Made by a program: the position numbers and the translations under genes
Shown here: piece by piece, positions 5,494 to 6,544 of the stretch
Layout: the number at the start of each line of letters is the position of its first letter
Position numbering within the stretch: the stretch's first letter is position 1
Notes under the pieces: generated by a model
Told to the model about the DNA's origin: nothing
The model's database searches: none
Seen by the model: the letters and a program-made list of their open reading frames with translations, nothing else
Assembly (NCBI GenBank): GCA_947311285.1
Contig: CAMZKS010000098.1
Location: forward strand, 1-6,544
Source: an uncultured bacterium
Lineage (GTDB): Bacteria; Patescibacteriota; Gracilibacteria; UBA4473
DNA: 6,544 nucleotides
Direction of reading: 5' to 3'

Positions 5494-6543
5494 CTATGCT
5501 TCAATAATTTCTCTAAAACGTTCTTCCCCATTTTTTACAAAGAAGGAAACAATTCGTCGAATATCATTGCGATTCTCGGGGGTTTTCCATAAAAATTTTA
5601 AAGTTGCAAAAATTTCTTTTTCGTAGATTCTAAAATGAGTTTGGATACTCGGGACACTCTCGGGCTTCATTAAAATTATCTTTAAAATTTCGGTAACTGT
5701 TTTTGGCGATTTTTTCGCATAAAATTCGATATTCTTTATCAATTCGTATTCCCATTCAAGTTCGCCATTTGAACGTTGCAAGGTTAGAAGCAAATTATCC
5801 AACATTTTTTCTACATCGAATGCTGTTTGGCTAACCCAATAACAAAACTTACTTAATTCTTTCTGTGAAACATTTTCTTGTTGAAGATACCAATTCCAAA
5901 AACTTAAAAATTTATCTGATGAAAAAGCGTCCTTACATTTTTTTTCGTCATCATCGCTTCTTCCAATAGTACTTCGCCCTAACCAACCAATAAAATGAGC
6001 CTTTTTATCGGAATTTGCGTTTTGGAAAAAGTATTGAAATTCGGGACTATCAAATTCTATAAAATCAAAAGCAAAAGCAATGGCGTAGTGGTCACCAATG
6101 CTTTTATCAAGTTGATGTTCGTCCTTTCGTAGAGAATGACTTTTTAAATAATTTCGAGGAGGGTAACTTTCAGTATCGACCGACACGGAAAATTTGTAAT
6201 ACTCAAGCATAAATTCGAACATTTCTTTAGAAAGATTATTCATCAAATAACCTTCCCAAGCCGCCCAAAATAATCTTGGGTTTGTATCTTTTGGAAAAAT
6301 CTTTCTAACGTTTTCTTCAAGCCATTTTCTATCGAAAAACAGCCACGTAAAATATTTCCCGTACAAAATTCGAATAGCGGTAGTGACTTCTTTTTTTTCG
6401 TCCAAATGGTCGTTTAAGACTTTTCTTACTTTGGGAGAAAATGAGTATCTTTTTCGGTCGGGAGAATTTAAGTATTCTCTCCATAAGAATAGAAATAAAG
6501 CCTCAATAGCCTTTCCTCTCAAAGAGTTAATGGCAATATGTAA
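5494..6543 (-). CDS. C-terminal part of a large alpha-helical, possibly defence-associated protein
   Basis: The last 350 or so residues of a protein whose frame stays open to the window edge (codons before the TTG at 6522 read LHIAINS), so the start lies outside. No transmembrane segment or catalytic motif is visible. The sequence is rich in aromatic, charged and helical segments. Landmarks are AINSLRGKAIEALFLFLWRE near the edge, then IRILYGKYFTWLFFDRKWL, IFPKDTN, FWAAWEGYL, and a final NDIRRIVSFFVKNGEERFREII. An 'INxxRGxAxxAL', 'hhGxxFxWLxxxDxxW', 'IFP' and 'WxAAWExYL' series is what I recall from C-terminal regions of very large predicted ATPases (STAND- or SIR2-linked types) in defence islands. 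That is memory of a pattern, not a verified match. The gene looks AT-rich (for example 18 GC of 60 bases at 6001-6060) and ends in TGA, with an intrinsic terminator downstream. It could equally be an unrelated helical-repeat protein. Confidence 0.6.
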   Translation of the reverse strand, partial: LHIAINSLRGKAIEALFLFLWREYLNSPDRKRYSFSPKVRKVLNDHLDEKKEVTTAIRILYGKYFTWLFFDRKWLEENVRKIFPKDTNPRLFWAAWEGYLMNNLSKEMFEFMLEYYKFSVSVDTESYPPRNYLKSHSLRKDEHQLDKSIGDHYAIAFAFDFIEFDSPEFQYFFQNANSDKKAHFIGWLGRSTIGRSDDDEKKCKDAFSSDKFLSFWNWYLQQENVSQKELSKFCYWVSQTAFDVEKMLDNLLLTLQRSNGELEWEYELIKNIEFYAKKSPKTVTEILKIILMKPESVPSIQTHFRIYEKEIFATLKFLWKTPENRNDIRRIVSFFVKNGEERFREIIEA

Positions 6544-6544
6544 G

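Noticed and set aside
5476..5495. A GTTCAACTCC stretch on the minus strand resembling a tRNA T-arm
   Set aside because: The flanking bases do not pair into a T stem and no acceptor, D or anticodon arms can be found.
5398..5496. Possible read-through of the TGA ending the large gene, which would suggest TGA recoded as glycine
   Set aside because: The PRC and UPF0102 genes also end sensibly at TGA and no gene contains an internal TGA, so the standard bacterial code fits.
6520..6522. TTG as the start of the last gene
   Set aside because: The same frame continues to the window edge with plausible coding sequence (IAINS before LRGKA), so the TTG is probably an internal leucine codon.

Overview
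The window looks like a chromosomal stretch from a small-genome bacterium of the Candidate Phyla Radiation (Patescibacteria). This is an inference. It rests on the gene mix (SpoIID-like protein, double PRC-barrel protein, YggT, DUF5665, a UvrC without its usual cysteines, UPF0102), on tight gene packing, and on the absence of a clear Shine-Dalgarno sequence before any start. No rRNA or other taxonomic marker is present. All genes use ordinary stop codons, and nothing points to a recoded TGA.

Layout. Bases 2-1568 hold two plus-strand genes: a SpoIID-domain cell-wall protein whose 5' end lies outside the window, then a protein with two PRC-barrel domains. Bases 1582-2234 hold a two-gene minus-strand operon (DUF5665 then YggT, both small membrane proteins) joined by a TAATG stop/start overlap. 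It converges on the PRC gene. A 125-bp divergent gap carries a promoter whose predicted start site lies almost on the uvrC ATG. Bases 2360-4639 encode a 759-residue UvrC. It keeps the catalytic residues of both nuclease domains, has lost the iron-sulfur cysteines, and carries a complete GNAT acetyltransferase-like domain inside its C-terminal nuclease domain. A perfect 32-bp palindrome sits exactly at the start of that insertion. A UPF0102/YraN nuclease-like gene converges on uvrC with a 2-nt gap.

Bases 5017-5493 contain no convincing protein gene, but they are not empty. On the minus strand they hold, in transcription order, an intrinsic terminator, a sigma70-type promoter with 17-bp spacing, and a roughly 150-nt RNA. 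The RNA folds by hand into a long interrupted hairpin with an 18-19 nt central bubble, the architecture of 6S RNA. Beyond it, 5494-6543 is the C-terminal part of a large alpha-helical protein resembling the C-termini of big predicted ATPases of defence islands. This is the one clearly accessory-looking gene.

The two strongest leads are the UvrC-GNAT insertion with its junction palindrome and the 6S-like RNA unit. The other genes are routine envelope and DNA-maintenance functions.
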